The notes under the pieces were generated by a model. That model worked only from the letters and a program-made list of their open reading frames with translations, had not been told where the DNA came from and searched no databases. Below, one piece after another: positions 25,633 through 34,019 of a stretch of DNA of 53,891 bases. The first letter of the stretch is position 1; every line of letters starts with the position of its first letter. A program made the position numbers and the translations under genes. The stretch is from CAZGXM01 sp964529795. GTDB taxonomy: Bacteria > Bacillota > JADQBR01. Location: NCBI GenBank assembly GCA_964529795.1, contig CAZGXM010000008.1, positions 1 through 53,891 on the forward strand, given 5' to 3'.

Positions 25633-26373
25633 TTAAACCATACCCCCATCTACAGAAATCACCTGTCCGGTTATGTAACTTGCGGCCGGCGATGCCAGGA
25701 ATACTACCAGGGAAGCAATATCCGCCGGCTGGCCAACGCGCCCGATGGGAATCTGTTTCTTTAATTCCGCAATAGCTTTTTCGGCAAGATTTGCAGTCAT
25801 GTCCGTTTCAACGTAACCCGGCGCGACACAGTTTACCAGGATGTTGCGGGACGCAACCTCCTTGGCCAGTGATTTGGTGAACCCGATAATTCCCGCCTTG
25901 GCCGAGGCATAGTTCGCCTGCCCTGGGTTACCGGTTAAGGCAACAATGGAGGTCAAGTTGATAATTCTCCCCCACTTGTTGCGCATCATGTCCTTTAATA
26001 CCGCTTTGGAACAGAGAAAAGTCCCTTTAAGATTTATATCTATTACTTTGTCCCAGTCACTTTCTTTCATACGCAGTAACAACCCGTCACTGGTAACACC
26101 AGCGTTGTTTACCAGAATATCAATGTTACCCCAGTGCTGCCGCACAGTTTTAATCATTTCCGCCACTGCATCCGCCTTACTGACATCAGCTTGAATACAA
26201 AAAGCATCACCACCGGCATTAAAAATTTCTGCCACTGTGTCTTCCGCAGCTGTCTTGTTGGCCGTATAATTCACCGCCACACTGGCCCCGGCTCTGGCCA
26301 ACTCCACCGCAATTGCCCGGCCGATACCCCGGGAGCCACCGGTTACCAGTGCAGCTTTTCCAGACAAACTCAT
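25633..26373 (-). CDS. fabG: 3-oxoacyl-ACP reductase
   Basis: NADPH-dependent short-chain dehydrogenase for the first reduction in each elongation cycle. It is 246 residues. Nucleotide-binding TGGSRGIGRA at 11-20, NNAG at 89-92, catalytic S142, Y155 and K159 in NLTSIVALTG and NYASAKAG, and the FabG-type C-terminus ASYITGQVISVDGGMV. It overlaps fabD by 4 bases (ATGA). Confidence 0.97.
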   Translation of the reverse strand: MSLSGKAALVTGGSRGIGRAIAVELARAGASVAVNYTANKTAAEDTVAEIFNAGGDAFCIQADVSKADAVAEMIKTVRQHWGNIDILVNNAGVTSDGLLLRMKESDWDKVIDINLKGTFLCSKAVLKDMMRNKWGRIINLTSIVALTGNPGQANYASAKAGIIGFTKSLAKEVASRNILVNCVAPGYVETDMTANLAEKAIAELKKQIPIGRVGQPADIASLVVFLASPAASYITGQVISVDGGMV

Positions 26374-27317
26374 TGTTTCACCTCTCCAAAATAAGCTAAG
26401 GTTTTTTTCAAGCTTGACACGTCCTCAACATTCAGTACAGTTGCCGACCTGTTAATTCTTTTAACCAAACCACTCAGCACCCTGCCCGGGCCGATTTCTA
26501 CAAAAGTATCCACACCACGGGCCAACAACATATCCATAGATTCGCACCAGCGTACCGGGTGGTCAACCTGAGCGACCAGCATTGAGCGAGCCTGTTCACC
26601 GCTGGCGACTGGTTGGGCGCTGACATTACTGACAACGGGAAATTGGGGGTCATGGAAAACTATCTCGGAAAATTTTTGGGCCAATTTAGCTGCTGCCGCA
26701 CCCATCAAACTAGAGTGAAACGGGCCGCTGACCGACAATTGTACCACCCGCTTCGCCCCTTGATTTAAAGCAATTTCACCTGCTTTTTTCACTGCCGTTG
26801 TTTCCCCGGCAATCACCACTTGTCCCGGGCAGTTATAATTTGCCGGTTCTACAATACCGGTAGCACAGGCCTGATTGCAAACATCAACGACCGTCTCCTC
26901 CGGCAGGCCCAGAACTGCAGCCATTGTTCCTTTGCCATCGGCAACCGCTTCTTCCATAAACCGTCCGCGTTCCCGTACAAGTAATACGGCTTCTTCAAAA
27001 GAAATGACTCCCGCAGCCGCCAAGGCCGTGTATTCACCCAAACTGTGCCCGGCTACAAAATCCGGTCGCGGCACACCTTGGGAATATAAAACCTGTAAGG
27101 CGGCCATACTGGTAGTTAACACTGCCGGTTGAGTGTTTGTGGTAAGAATCAGTCTGTCCTCAGGTCCGGAAAAACACAATGTTGACAAAGAATAACCCAA
27201 AACAGCATCTGCTTTCTTGAAAGTTTCCATCGCTTCCCGGTAAGATGACGCCAGTTCCTTGCCCATACCCACATACTGGGAGCCCTGTCCAGGAAACAAG
27301 AAAGCCAGTTTGCTCAT
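26370..27317 (-). CDS. fabD: Malonyl-CoA:ACP transacylase
   Basis: Loads malonyl groups on ACP. From the ATG at 27317, 9 bases behind GAGGTG, it is 315 residues; in-frame starts four codons upstream overlap the ribosome binding site. Nucleophile S92 in AGHSLGEYTALAAAG, catalytic histidine near 199 in SGPFHSSLMGAAA, and FLFPGQGSQYVGMGKEL at the N-terminus are diagnostic. It lies 8 bases after fabK. Confidence 0.97.
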   Translation of the reverse strand: MSKLAFLFPGQGSQYVGMGKELASSYREAMETFKKADAVLGYSLSTLCFSGPEDRLILTTNTQPAVLTTSMAALQVLYSQGVPRPDFVAGHSLGEYTALAAAGVISFEEAVLLVRERGRFMEEAVADGKGTMAAVLGLPEETVVDVCNQACATGIVEPANYNCPGQVVIAGETTAVKKAGEIALNQGAKRVVQLSVSGPFHSSLMGAAAAKLAQKFSEIVFHDPQFPVVSNVSAQPVASGEQARSMLVAQVDHPVRWCESMDMLLARGVDTFVEIGPGRVLSGLVKRINRSATVLNVEDVSSLKKTLAYFGEVKQ

Positions 27318-27325
27318 AAAATGCA

Positions 27326-28267
27326 TCACCTCTTGATTAGTTGCACCAAATTTTCGATGGTTTTTTCCGCTTCTGCAATTATTTCCGTAATTATTGTTTC
27401 CGCAGGCTGGATATCTGTCACCATGGCTGCCACCTGCCCGGCCATCAAAGAACCGTATTCAGTATCGCCTTCCACCACCGCCGCTCTGAGTTTACCGGTA
27501 CCCAGTTCCTGAAACTCCTCAAAGGATGCACCCTCAGCCGCCAGTCTGGCAAATTCCCGGGTCAGCTTGTTTTTCAGCACCCGCACTTTATGTCCTTCAG
27601 TACCCGTGGCCACCGTATCTCTGTCCCGGGCCTTCGTAATTGCCCGTTTGTAATTTTCATGAACGGTACACTCTTCAGCGCAGACAAAACGAGTGCCTAC
27701 CTGCGCTCCCACGGCCCCCAATGCCAAAGCCGCAGCCATTCCCCTGCCGTCGGCGATGCCTCCGGCAGCAATTACCGGTAAGTCCACTGCATCCACTACT
27801 TGGGGCACCAGGGCCATGGTAGTAATCTCCCCGATATGACCCCCGCACTCCATCCCCTCGGCAATCAGCCCGTCTACTCCCGCCCGGGCCAATCTTTTTG
27901 CCAATGCCACTGAAGCCACTACCGGAAAAACTTTAATACCTGCTTCCTTTAGCCGGGGAATATGTTTGCCAGGGTTCCCCGCCCCGGTGGTTATCACCGA
28001 CACTTGCTCTTCTACAACAACTTGCATAATATCTTCCAAATAGGGCGATAAATAGTAAACATTCACCCCGAATGGCTTGCGGGTTTTTTCACGCACCGAC
28101 CTGATCTGATCACGGACAAACTCCGGTGGCGCATTGCCGGCACCTATGATACCCAAGCCGCCGGCTTCTGAAACCGCAGCCGCCAGTTCCGCCGTTGCTA
28201 CCCAGGCCATGCCCCCCTGAAAAATGGGATATTCAATACCTACCAAATCACAAAGTAAGGTCCTCAT
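27326..28267 (-). CDS. fabK: Enoyl-ACP reductase II (FMN-dependent)
   Basis: Flavoenzyme that performs the last reduction of fatty acid elongation; triclosan-resistant alternative to FabI. From the ATG at 28267 (MRTLLCDLVGIEYPIFQGGM) it is 313 residues. The 2-nitropropane dioxygenase-like TIM barrel shows GGMAWVATAELAAAVSEAGG, GAGNPGKHIP, EGMECGGHIGEI with the conserved histidine, and VIAAGGIADGRG. The start overlaps the fabH stop as TAATG. Its place between fabH and fabD supports FabK rather than a nitronate monooxygenase. No fabI is seen. Confidence 0.93.
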   Translation of the reverse strand: MRTLLCDLVGIEYPIFQGGMAWVATAELAAAVSEAGGLGIIGAGNAPPEFVRDQIRSVREKTRKPFGVNVYYLSPYLEDIMQVVVEEQVSVITTGAGNPGKHIPRLKEAGIKVFPVVASVALAKRLARAGVDGLIAEGMECGGHIGEITTMALVPQVVDAVDLPVIAAGGIADGRGMAAALALGAVGAQVGTRFVCAEECTVHENYKRAITKARDRDTVATGTEGHKVRVLKNKLTREFARLAAEGASFEEFQELGTGKLRAAVVEGDTEYGSLMAGQVAAMVTDIQPAETIITEIIAEAEKTIENLVQLIKR

Positions 28268-29283
28268 TATTCTCTCCCCCTGACGTTGCTCCCGGTCCAA
28301 CGCAATACGGCAGACCCCCAGGTCAAACCTGCGCCAAAACCTACCAGTAACACCACATCGCCGGGTTTTATTTTTGCCTGGCTGACAGCTTCATCCAAAG
28401 CAACAGGTATTGATGCCCCGGACATGTTGCCGTACTTGTCTAAATTTATGTAGACCTGCTCCGGCGGGAGTTCCAGCCGTTTCACTGCTGCATCAACAAT
28501 ACGTATATTTGCCTGATGAGGCACGAAAAAATCCACATCCTCCTTATGCAGGCCAGCCTGTTCCAGTGCCTTGACCGCAGCGTCCCCCATCACCCGCACG
28601 GCAAACTTGTATACTTCGTTTCCACTCATTTTTATAAAATGCTCTTTCTTTGAAACCGTTTCCTCCGTAGCCGGTCTCCGTGACCCTCCTGCAGGAAGCT
28701 TTAATAACTCACCACCACCACCATCGGCGCCTAAATAGAGGGAAAGTATCCCTTGACCATGTGCGGCAGGCCCCAATACACAGGCTCCCGCGCCATCGCC
28801 GAACAAAATGCAGGTATTCCGGTCCTCCCAATCTGTGATACGCGTCAGTACATCGGCAGCAATCACCAATACCTTGTTATACATGCCGGTGGCAACAAAC
28901 TGGCTGCCCACTGTCAAACTGTAGATAAAGCCCGTACATGCCGCTTCCAAATCAAAGGCCGCAGCCTTGTTTGCCCCCAGCCTCTCCTGCAGCAGGCAGG
29001 CCGTGGACGGGAAAAGCATATCCGGGGTGACCGTGGCCACAATAATTAAATCCAATTCCTCCGGGGAAACACAGGCACTGTCCAAAGCCTTCAATGCAGC
29101 TTGGTAGCAGAGGTCGGAAGTAGCTTCATGGGCTGCCGCCCGCCGCCTTTCTTTAATTCCCGTTCTGCTAGTAATCCAGTGGTCACTCGTATCAACCATT
29201 TTTTCCAAAGCCCGGTTGGTAATTGTTTCTTTCGGCAAATAGGAACCGGTACCCAAAATAGTTACACCTCTCTGTGAAAACAC
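28267..29283 (-). CDS. fabH: 3-oxoacyl-ACP synthase III
   Basis: Starts fatty acid synthesis by joining acyl-CoA with malonyl-ACP. It is 338 residues from a GTG at 29283 that shares a base with the plsX stop (TAGTG). Catalytic C116 in LEAACTGFIYSL, the histidine in PHQANIRIVDAA (about 254) and the asparagine in KYGNMSGASIPVAL (about 285) are present. N-terminal GTGSYLPKE is typical. Confidence 0.97.
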   Translation of the reverse strand: MFSQRGVTILGTGSYLPKETITNRALEKMVDTSDHWITSRTGIKERRRAAAHEATSDLCYQAALKALDSACVSPEELDLIIVATVTPDMLFPSTACLLQERLGANKAAAFDLEAACTGFIYSLTVGSQFVATGMYNKVLVIAADVLTRITDWEDRNTCILFGDGAGACVLGPAAHGQGILSLYLGADGGGGELLKLPAGGSRRPATEETVSKKEHFIKMSGNEVYKFAVRVMGDAAVKALEQAGLHKEDVDFFVPHQANIRIVDAAVKRLELPPEQVYINLDKYGNMSGASIPVALDEAVSQAKIKPGDVVLLVGFGAGLTWGSAVLRWTGSNVRGRE

Positions 29284-30269
29284 TATTCATCTTCTCCTTG
29301 TACTTTTCTCTTTATCCCTTCCACAAAACCATTTTCCACACAAGTGCCGGCCGCTTTCACGGCGTTTTTAATAGCTTTGGCCCTGGAACTGCCATGGCTG
29401 ATAATACTTACCCCGGCAACTCCTAAAAGAGGCGCCCCGCCATATTCACTGTAATCCATTATTTTCCTTATCTCTTTCAAGCCCGGGGCAACCATGGCGG
29501 CACCAATTTTATACCGGTACGAACTGGTCAACTGCTCCTTGATCATGGCCATTAAAAATGAGCCCAACCCCTCGGCCAACTTCAAGACAATATTGCCCAC
29601 GAAGCCATCACAGACAATAACATCCACTCCTCCCAACGGCAAATCCCGGGGTTCAAGATTACCCACGAAATTCACTTGCGCATCATTTTTTAATAACTGG
29701 TATGTTTCAACCGACAGTTCATTTCCTTTGCTCTCTTCGGTACCGATATTCAACAATGCCACCAATGGGTTTTTCATCCCCAACACTTTTTCCGCATAAA
29801 TACTGCCCATATACGCAAACTGCACCAAATGCTCCGGCTTGCAATCGGCGTTGGCACCACTGTCCAGTAGCACCTTTGCCCCCTTTGCCGTGGGAAACAA
29901 GGTTGAAATCGCCGGCCTTTTAATCCCTTTTATCCGGCCCAAGCCAAACAATGCCGCGGTCATTTGCGCCCCGGTATTACCGGCGGAAACCACCGCGTCA
30001 GCATATCCTTCCTTTACAAGTCGGGTCGCCACCACGATAGATGCGTCTTTTTTGCGGCGAACTGCCACCACCGGCGTTTCGTCCATATATATCACTTCAG
30101 GTGCATGCTTTAATTCTATACCGCTTTTTTGGGGCAGTAACCCCGCTATTTTGCTTTCGTCACCCACCAAAATTATATCACAACCCAGTTCCTGTTTCGC
30201 CAGCAATGCCCCGGCAACAATTTCTCCGGGAGCATAATCACCGCCCATGGCATCTACCGCTATTCTCAT
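29283..30269 (-). CDS. plsX: Phosphate acyltransferase PlsX
   Basis: Makes acyl-phosphate from acyl-ACP for the PlsY route to phosphatidic acid. It is 328 residues. Family signature: RIAVDAMGGDYAPGEIV at the N-terminus, VVSAGNTGAQMTAALFGLGR near 92-111, LLDSGANADCKPEHL and LNIGTEESKGNE. It follows fapR by 16 bases, as in Bacillus. Another use of acyl-phosphate, through FakA-type kinases, may have been lost here (see 41283-41602). Confidence 0.97.
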   Translation of the reverse strand: MRIAVDAMGGDYAPGEIVAGALLAKQELGCDIILVGDESKIAGLLPQKSGIELKHAPEVIYMDETPVVAVRRKKDASIVVATRLVKEGYADAVVSAGNTGAQMTAALFGLGRIKGIKRPAISTLFPTAKGAKVLLDSGANADCKPEHLVQFAYMGSIYAEKVLGMKNPLVALLNIGTEESKGNELSVETYQLLKNDAQVNFVGNLEPRDLPLGGVDVIVCDGFVGNIVLKLAEGLGSFLMAMIKEQLTSSYRYKIGAAMVAPGLKEIRKIMDYSEYGGAPLLGVAGVSIISHGSSRAKAIKNAVKAAGTCVENGFVEGIKRKVQGEDE

Positions 30270-30285
30270 TTCATGGTCACCCCCG

Positions 30286-30846
30286 TTACGACTGCATTAA
30301 CAATATCAGTTGCGCCCTGAATACCATTTCCTTATTTACTCTGGAGTATACGGAAACCAGGGCCGAATTAGTCTTTTTTACCTTAACAACCGCCTTGGCA
30401 ACTACTTTTTCATTTAAGTAGACAGGTTTGAGGAAGCGCAGCCGGCAACTCCCCGTTAACACCACGTTGGCATCAATGACGGCAGCAGCCAGGGAATTGG
30501 CCTGGGCGAACAAGTGATGTCCTCTTAAAAACTTGGTTTTTTCCAGCACCATTTCCTCGTTTACTTCCATGATAGAGATAGCACGTTTATCCAGTTCCAG
30601 GTCGATCAGTTCTCCTACCAGTTCCGTTTCGTGCATGGACCTGATTTCCATATATGCTTCTTCCGCCACGTCTTTCACCCGTTTCCGCAGTTCAGGGATA
30701 CCCAGTGATGCCCGGTCCAGCCTGATGGTAGGAATACTCACCCGGAAACGCTGGGCCAACTCTTCATCAGTAGCAAAAGGGTTTTGCTTTAAATAGATGG
30801 TCAGCCGCTCCTGCCTTTCCCGGCGGGACATGGATTTGCCCCTCAT
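30286..30846 (-). CDS. fapR: Fatty acid and phospholipid synthesis repressor FapR
   Basis: Represses lipid-synthesis genes and is released by malonyl-CoA. It is 186 residues. An N-terminal helix-turn-helix (ATDEELAQRFRVSIPTIRLD, about 25-44) is joined to a hot-dog fold effector domain (about 70-186) with LFAQANSLAAAVIDANVVLTG and FLKPVYLNEKVVAKAVV. The first ATG (30846) is 9 bases behind AAAGGTGG; the ATG five codons later follows GAGGGG and is also possible. It is first in the fap-pls-fab operon; a FapR-like operator lies in its leader. Confidence 0.95.
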   Translation of the reverse strand: MRGKSMSRRERQERLTIYLKQNPFATDEELAQRFRVSIPTIRLDRASLGIPELRKRVKDVAEEAYMEIRSMHETELVGELIDLELDKRAISIMEVNEEMVLEKTKFLRGHHLFAQANSLAAAVIDANVVLTGSCRLRFLKPVYLNEKVVAKAVVKVKKTNSALVSVYSRVNKEMVFRAQLILLMQS

Positions 30847-30867
30847 GTCGAAAAACCACCTTTTCTG

Positions 30868-30882
30868 TAGTACCAGGTATTA
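30868..30882 (-). promoter_or_regulatory. FapR operator candidate
   Basis: Minus-strand TAATACCTGGTACTA is a near-perfect inverted repeat (13 of 15 positions symmetrical) and closely matches the Bacillus FapR site built around TTAGTACCTRGTACTAA-like halves. It lies about 22 bases upstream of the fapR start, at about +13 to +27 of the promoter at 30902-30930, and overlaps a second TATAAT (30879-30884). It would give autoregulation of the whole fab operon. Confidence 0.75.
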
Positions 30883-30901
30883 TAACCTGCTCACAATTCA
30901 T

Positions 30902-30930
30902 AGTATACCTTGTTTTATGCTCAAGTTCAA
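30902..30930 (-). promoter_or_regulatory. Sigma-A promoter of the fapR-plsX-fab operon
   Basis: Minus-strand -35 TTGAAC (30925-30930), 17 bases, -10 TATACT (30902-30907). Transcription would start near 30895, just before the FapR operator candidate. Confidence 0.75.
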
Positions 30931-30937
30931 TACATAT

Positions 30938-30971
30938 ATAAAAAAAGCAAGGGCCGAAACAGCCCTTGCTT
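30938..30971 (-). terminator. Terminator behind rpmF
   Basis: Minus-strand stem AAGCAAGGGC / GCCCTTGCTT (10 bp, 7-base loop) followed by a run of Ts. It lies 10 bases after the rpmF stop and just upstream of the fab promoter, separating the two operons. Confidence 0.9.
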
Positions 30972-30980
30972 GGGAAACGC

Positions 30981-31172
30981 TTATTTAGCTTTTTTTACTG
31001 TTACTATTACTTTTTTTCCTTTATAATACCCGCATGCGGGACACACCCGGTGGGGTAATTTCAATTCATGACACTGGGGACATTCGACCAATTGAGGACT
31101 CCCGGTCTTCAGCCACTGACTCCTTCTTTTATTGGTCCTGGATTTAGACTGTCTTCGCTTTGGTACAGCCAA
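30981..31172 (-). CDS. rpmF: Large ribosomal subunit protein bL32 (zinc-binding form)
   Basis: 63 residues from a TTG at 31172 (TTG GCT GTA CCA AAG), behind GGAGGGAG; this gives the standard N-terminus Met-Ala-Val-Pro-Lys-Arg-Arg. All four zinc cysteines are kept: C31, C34 (ECPQC) and C44, C47 (VCPAC), so this is the C+ form. The frame upstream of the TTG runs into the ribosome binding site. It follows yceD by 16 bases, the normal pair. Confidence 0.97.
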   Translation of the reverse strand: MAVPKRRQSKSRTNKRRSQWLKTGSPQLVECPQCHELKLPHRVCPACGYYKGKKVIVTVKKAK

Positions 31173-31188
31173 AGTTTCTCCCTCCTTC

Positions 31189-31692
31189 CTACTCCTTTTC
31201 TTCAAAAAACTTCTTCAGCACTTCCATACGGGGGTCCACATCTTCCACCAGACAGTTGCATTGAGAAACGTTCAAATCCTGCCCGCACTGGGGACAGATT
31301 CCCTGGCAATCTCTCCTGCAAAGCCATTTCATCGGTAGTGCCAGTACAAGATTTTCCTTCACCGACGGGTTAAAATCAATAACCTCACCGTCATAAAGGA
31401 TACAATCTTCATCCTCTGTAGATTTGGATGTGCAAAATTCCTCCAGGTAATCAACCCGGATAGCATGGGTAAATACTTTTAAGCACCGGTTGCATTTTAA
31501 CTTTACGGCCGTTGAAATACTACCTTGAACCAGTAACGTATCACCAGGATTGGCAGCTTTTCCGGTGAACATAACCGGCGCATCGAACTTTACCGGTCCC
31601 TGTCCTGTTTCAAGATAATCCCAACTCTCTTCAAACTGAAATTCTTCCTCCAAGCCCGGGGTCTTGTGCATTTCCTTAACTTCAAGTTTCAC
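31189..31692 (-). CDS. yceD: DUF177 / YceD family protein
   Basis: 167 residues from a GTG at 31692. YceD proteins are encoded beside rpmF and are linked to 23S rRNA or ribosome accumulation; the mechanism is not well defined. The family motif is in LKCNRCLKVFTHAI near 92-105 and the C-terminal ICPQCGQDLNVSQCNCLVED, which could bind a metal through its cysteines. It has a very good promoter at 31800-31829 and a leader of about 100 bases. Confidence 0.9.
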   Translation of the reverse strand: MKLEVKEMHKTPGLEEEFQFEESWDYLETGQGPVKFDAPVMFTGKAANPGDTLLVQGSISTAVKLKCNRCLKVFTHAIRVDYLEEFCTSKSTEDEDCILYDGEVIDFNPSVKENLVLALPMKWLCRRDCQGICPQCGQDLNVSQCNCLVEDVDPRMEVLKKFFEEKE

Positions 31693-31799
31693 ACCGGCAC
31701 CCCATTTCCAAAAAAGTGAGAAAAACCTGAAACTCCAAAACTTTAGATTTGTAAGTCAGAGAAAATCCCTGTTAAATTTCTCATTACAACACAGTGAGT

Positions 31800-31829
31800 A
31801 TTATACAGAACAAATTTATTGAGTGTCAA
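31800..31829 (-). promoter_or_regulatory. Consensus sigma-A promoter of yceD-rpmF
   Basis: Perfect -35 TTGACA (31824-31829) and perfect -10 TATAAT (31800-31805), both on the minus strand, 18 bases apart. The -35 box lies inside the last codons of ackA. The leader to the yceD start is about 100 bases and contains no structure that I recognise. Confidence 0.88.
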
Positions 31830-33018
31830 GCCCCAAGCGTTTGGTATCCCGGGCAATCATTAATTCTTCATTGGTAGGAATAACAAAAGTTCTCACTCCG
31901 GCATCGCCAGCGGAAACATCCGTTTCCACTCCCCGGGCAGTATTTTTTTCGTTGTCTATTTTGATACCTAGATAATCCATGTCTTTGCAAATAGCCGCAC
32001 GGATTTCCGGAGAATTTTCTCCCAGTCCGGCGGTAAACACCAGTACATCCACACCGTTGAGCACTGCCGCATAAGCACCGATATATTTCCTTACATCGTA
32101 CACAAATACATCAATGGCCAGTTGAGCGCGTTGGTTTCCCCGGGCCGCTGCTTGTTCAATATCTCTAAAATCACTGCTGACACCGGACAAACCCAACACA
32201 CCACTTTTATTATTCAATAACTGGTTTACTGCTTCAGTATCCAGCTTTTCTTTCTCCATTAAAAAAGAGACAATGGCCGGGTCCAAATCCCCGCAACGTG
32301 TTCCCATGGTCAATCCTTCCAGCGGAGTAAAACCCATACTTGTGTCCCGGGATTTACCGCCGCCAATAGCAGTAACACTGGCACCGTTGCCCAAATGGCA
32401 GGTGATAATTTTTAACCGGGAGAACTCCTTTTTCATTAATTCCGCCGCCCGTTGAGCCACGTATTTATGAGACGTGCCGTGGAACCCGTATTTTCTGATA
32501 GCATATTTTTCGTATAACTCGTAGGGCAGACTGTACATATACGCTTCCGGTTCAATGGTTTGATGAAAAGCTGTATCAAAAACCGCTACTTGGGGCACCC
32601 CGGGTAGAATCCTTTCGGCAGCTTCAATCCCCGACAGGTTGGGCGGGTTGTGCAGCGGCGCCAACTCCGCCAACCTGTTTATTTCTTCCTTTACTCGGGC
32701 GTCTATCAATGCGGATTGAGAAAAAATATCACCACCATGAGCAACACGGTGTCCCACGGCATCAATTTCCTTGATATCAGCCAGTACACCGTGTTCACTG
32801 TCGGTTAAAACGTCAATAATCATCTTAATAGCTGCCTGATGACTTTTGATTTCTGTTTCCCGCACGTATTTTTCTTTTCCCCGCGGTCGGTGGGTCAACA
32901 GTGACCCGTCCAGACCAATCCGTTCCACTAAACCCTTTGCCAGTACATTTTCCTTTGCCATGTCAAACAGTTGATACTTTAGAGAAGAACTGCCACAGTT
33001 AATTACCAGTACTTTCAT
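31816..33018 (-). CDS. ackA: Acetate kinase
   Basis: Interconverts acetyl-phosphate and acetate with ATP formation, a main energy step in anaerobes. From the ATG at 33018, 6 bases behind GAGGGG, it is 400 residues. Motifs of the ASKHA fold: VLVINCGSSSLKYQLF, GHRVAHGGD with the active arginine and histidine, FDTAFHQT, YGFHGTSHKYVAQRA and the late VFTAGLGENSPEIR. No pta is adjacent. It lies 40 bases after the patatin-like gene. Confidence 0.97.
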   Translation of the reverse strand: MKVLVINCGSSSLKYQLFDMAKENVLAKGLVERIGLDGSLLTHRPRGKEKYVRETEIKSHQAAIKMIIDVLTDSEHGVLADIKEIDAVGHRVAHGGDIFSQSALIDARVKEEINRLAELAPLHNPPNLSGIEAAERILPGVPQVAVFDTAFHQTIEPEAYMYSLPYELYEKYAIRKYGFHGTSHKYVAQRAAELMKKEFSRLKIITCHLGNGASVTAIGGGKSRDTSMGFTPLEGLTMGTRCGDLDPAIVSFLMEKEKLDTEAVNQLLNNKSGVLGLSGVSSDFRDIEQAAARGNQRAQLAIDVFVYDVRKYIGAYAAVLNGVDVLVFTAGLGENSPEIRAAICKDMDYLGIKIDNEKNTARGVETDVSAGDAGVRTFVIPTNEELMIARDTKRLGLDTQ

Positions 33019-33058
33019 CGCCAACCCCTCTTCCAAAAAGATAATGCAATGTTTGATA

Positions 33059-33862
33059 TCAGTCTACAATAGATTTTTCGTTGTATTTATCAATTAAACG
33101 TTTTATTTCCTCAAGTGCTTCCCTTGCTGCGGCTCGGCCCCTGGCAATACCCTTATGTGCATCATCAAAATTGTTCGGATTAATATCACTGAGATCAGGC
33201 CGAATTAAAACATCGGCATCCATCACAAAATTATTTACCAGTTCCCTGTCCAGCAAGTCCAAACTCAATAATATCACATCAAAGATGTTGTTTACTTGAT
33301 GAACTTTTCTTCCACTGCCGCCAAATTTAACATCTACGGCAATAATTATGTCGGCTCCCCTTTCCCGGACCACGTTGATGGGTACCCGGTCCATCACCGC
33401 CCCGTCCACCAGTACTCGACCGTCAGTACCTACCGGCTGAAATATTCCCGGAATGGCTATACTTGCCCTTAAGGCCTTGGCAACATTACCCTCATTAATA
33501 ATAACCTTTTCTCCACTAACCAGGTCCACTGCCACCACATATAACGGGATATCCAGTTGGTCAAAATTCTTGTTTTGGGTGAGCAAGCGCAGCATTTCCT
33601 CTACTTTGTTGCCCCTTAATAAACCCATGCGAGGTACGGACAGGTCAATAAACTGCTTCTGACGCAGTTCATAAGCCAATCTTTCCAGCCGCTGAAAGTC
33701 ATGACCGCATGCGAAAAGCGCACCAAATACACTGCCGATGCTGCTTCCCGCCACCAGGTCAACCGGAATATTTTCTTCCTTAATAACTTGTAACACTCCG
33801 ATATGGGCCAATCCTCGAGCGGCACCGGCACCAAGAGCCAAGCCGATTCGCGGTTTCTTCAC
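33059..33862 (-). CDS. Patatin-like phospholipase family protein
   Basis: Serine lipid hydrolase of the RssA/NTE type, probably cytoplasmic. I take the GTG at 33862, 8 bases behind GTGGAGG, giving 267 residues; a GTG five codons upstream is possible. The oxyanion loop is GAGAARGLAHIGVL (11-24), the nucleophile S41 is in AGSSIGSVFGALF, and the catalytic aspartate is in VDGAVMDRVPI (about 157). There is no signal peptide or membrane helix. Substrate unknown. It diverges from ylbJ and precedes ackA. Confidence 0.9.
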   Translation of the reverse strand: MKKPRIGLALGAGAARGLAHIGVLQVIKEENIPVDLVAGSSIGSVFGALFACGHDFQRLERLAYELRQKQFIDLSVPRMGLLRGNKVEEMLRLLTQNKNFDQLDIPLYVVAVDLVSGEKVIINEGNVAKALRASIAIPGIFQPVGTDGRVLVDGAVMDRVPINVVRERGADIIIAVDVKFGGSGRKVHQVNNIFDVILLSLDLLDRELVNNFVMDADVLIRPDLSDINPNNFDDAHKGIARGRAAAREALEEIKRLIDKYNEKSIVD

Positions 33863-34019
33863 CGACAATACCTCCACCTCACCAATTATTGTAACCCGAA
33901 ACCATTGAAATACACTGGTCTAATCCTTCTCTAACACCAATATATTTGTTACAAGCTCAATTTTATCCCTAAAATTGTTAATCCGGGGCATCTTCACACG
34001 GGCCTTTAAGGTGATATCG

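Noticed and set aside
33019..33058. Promoter of ackA in the gap after the patatin gene
   Set aside because: TTGTAG with CATTAT at 17 bases matches too poorly to claim; co-transcription is as likely.
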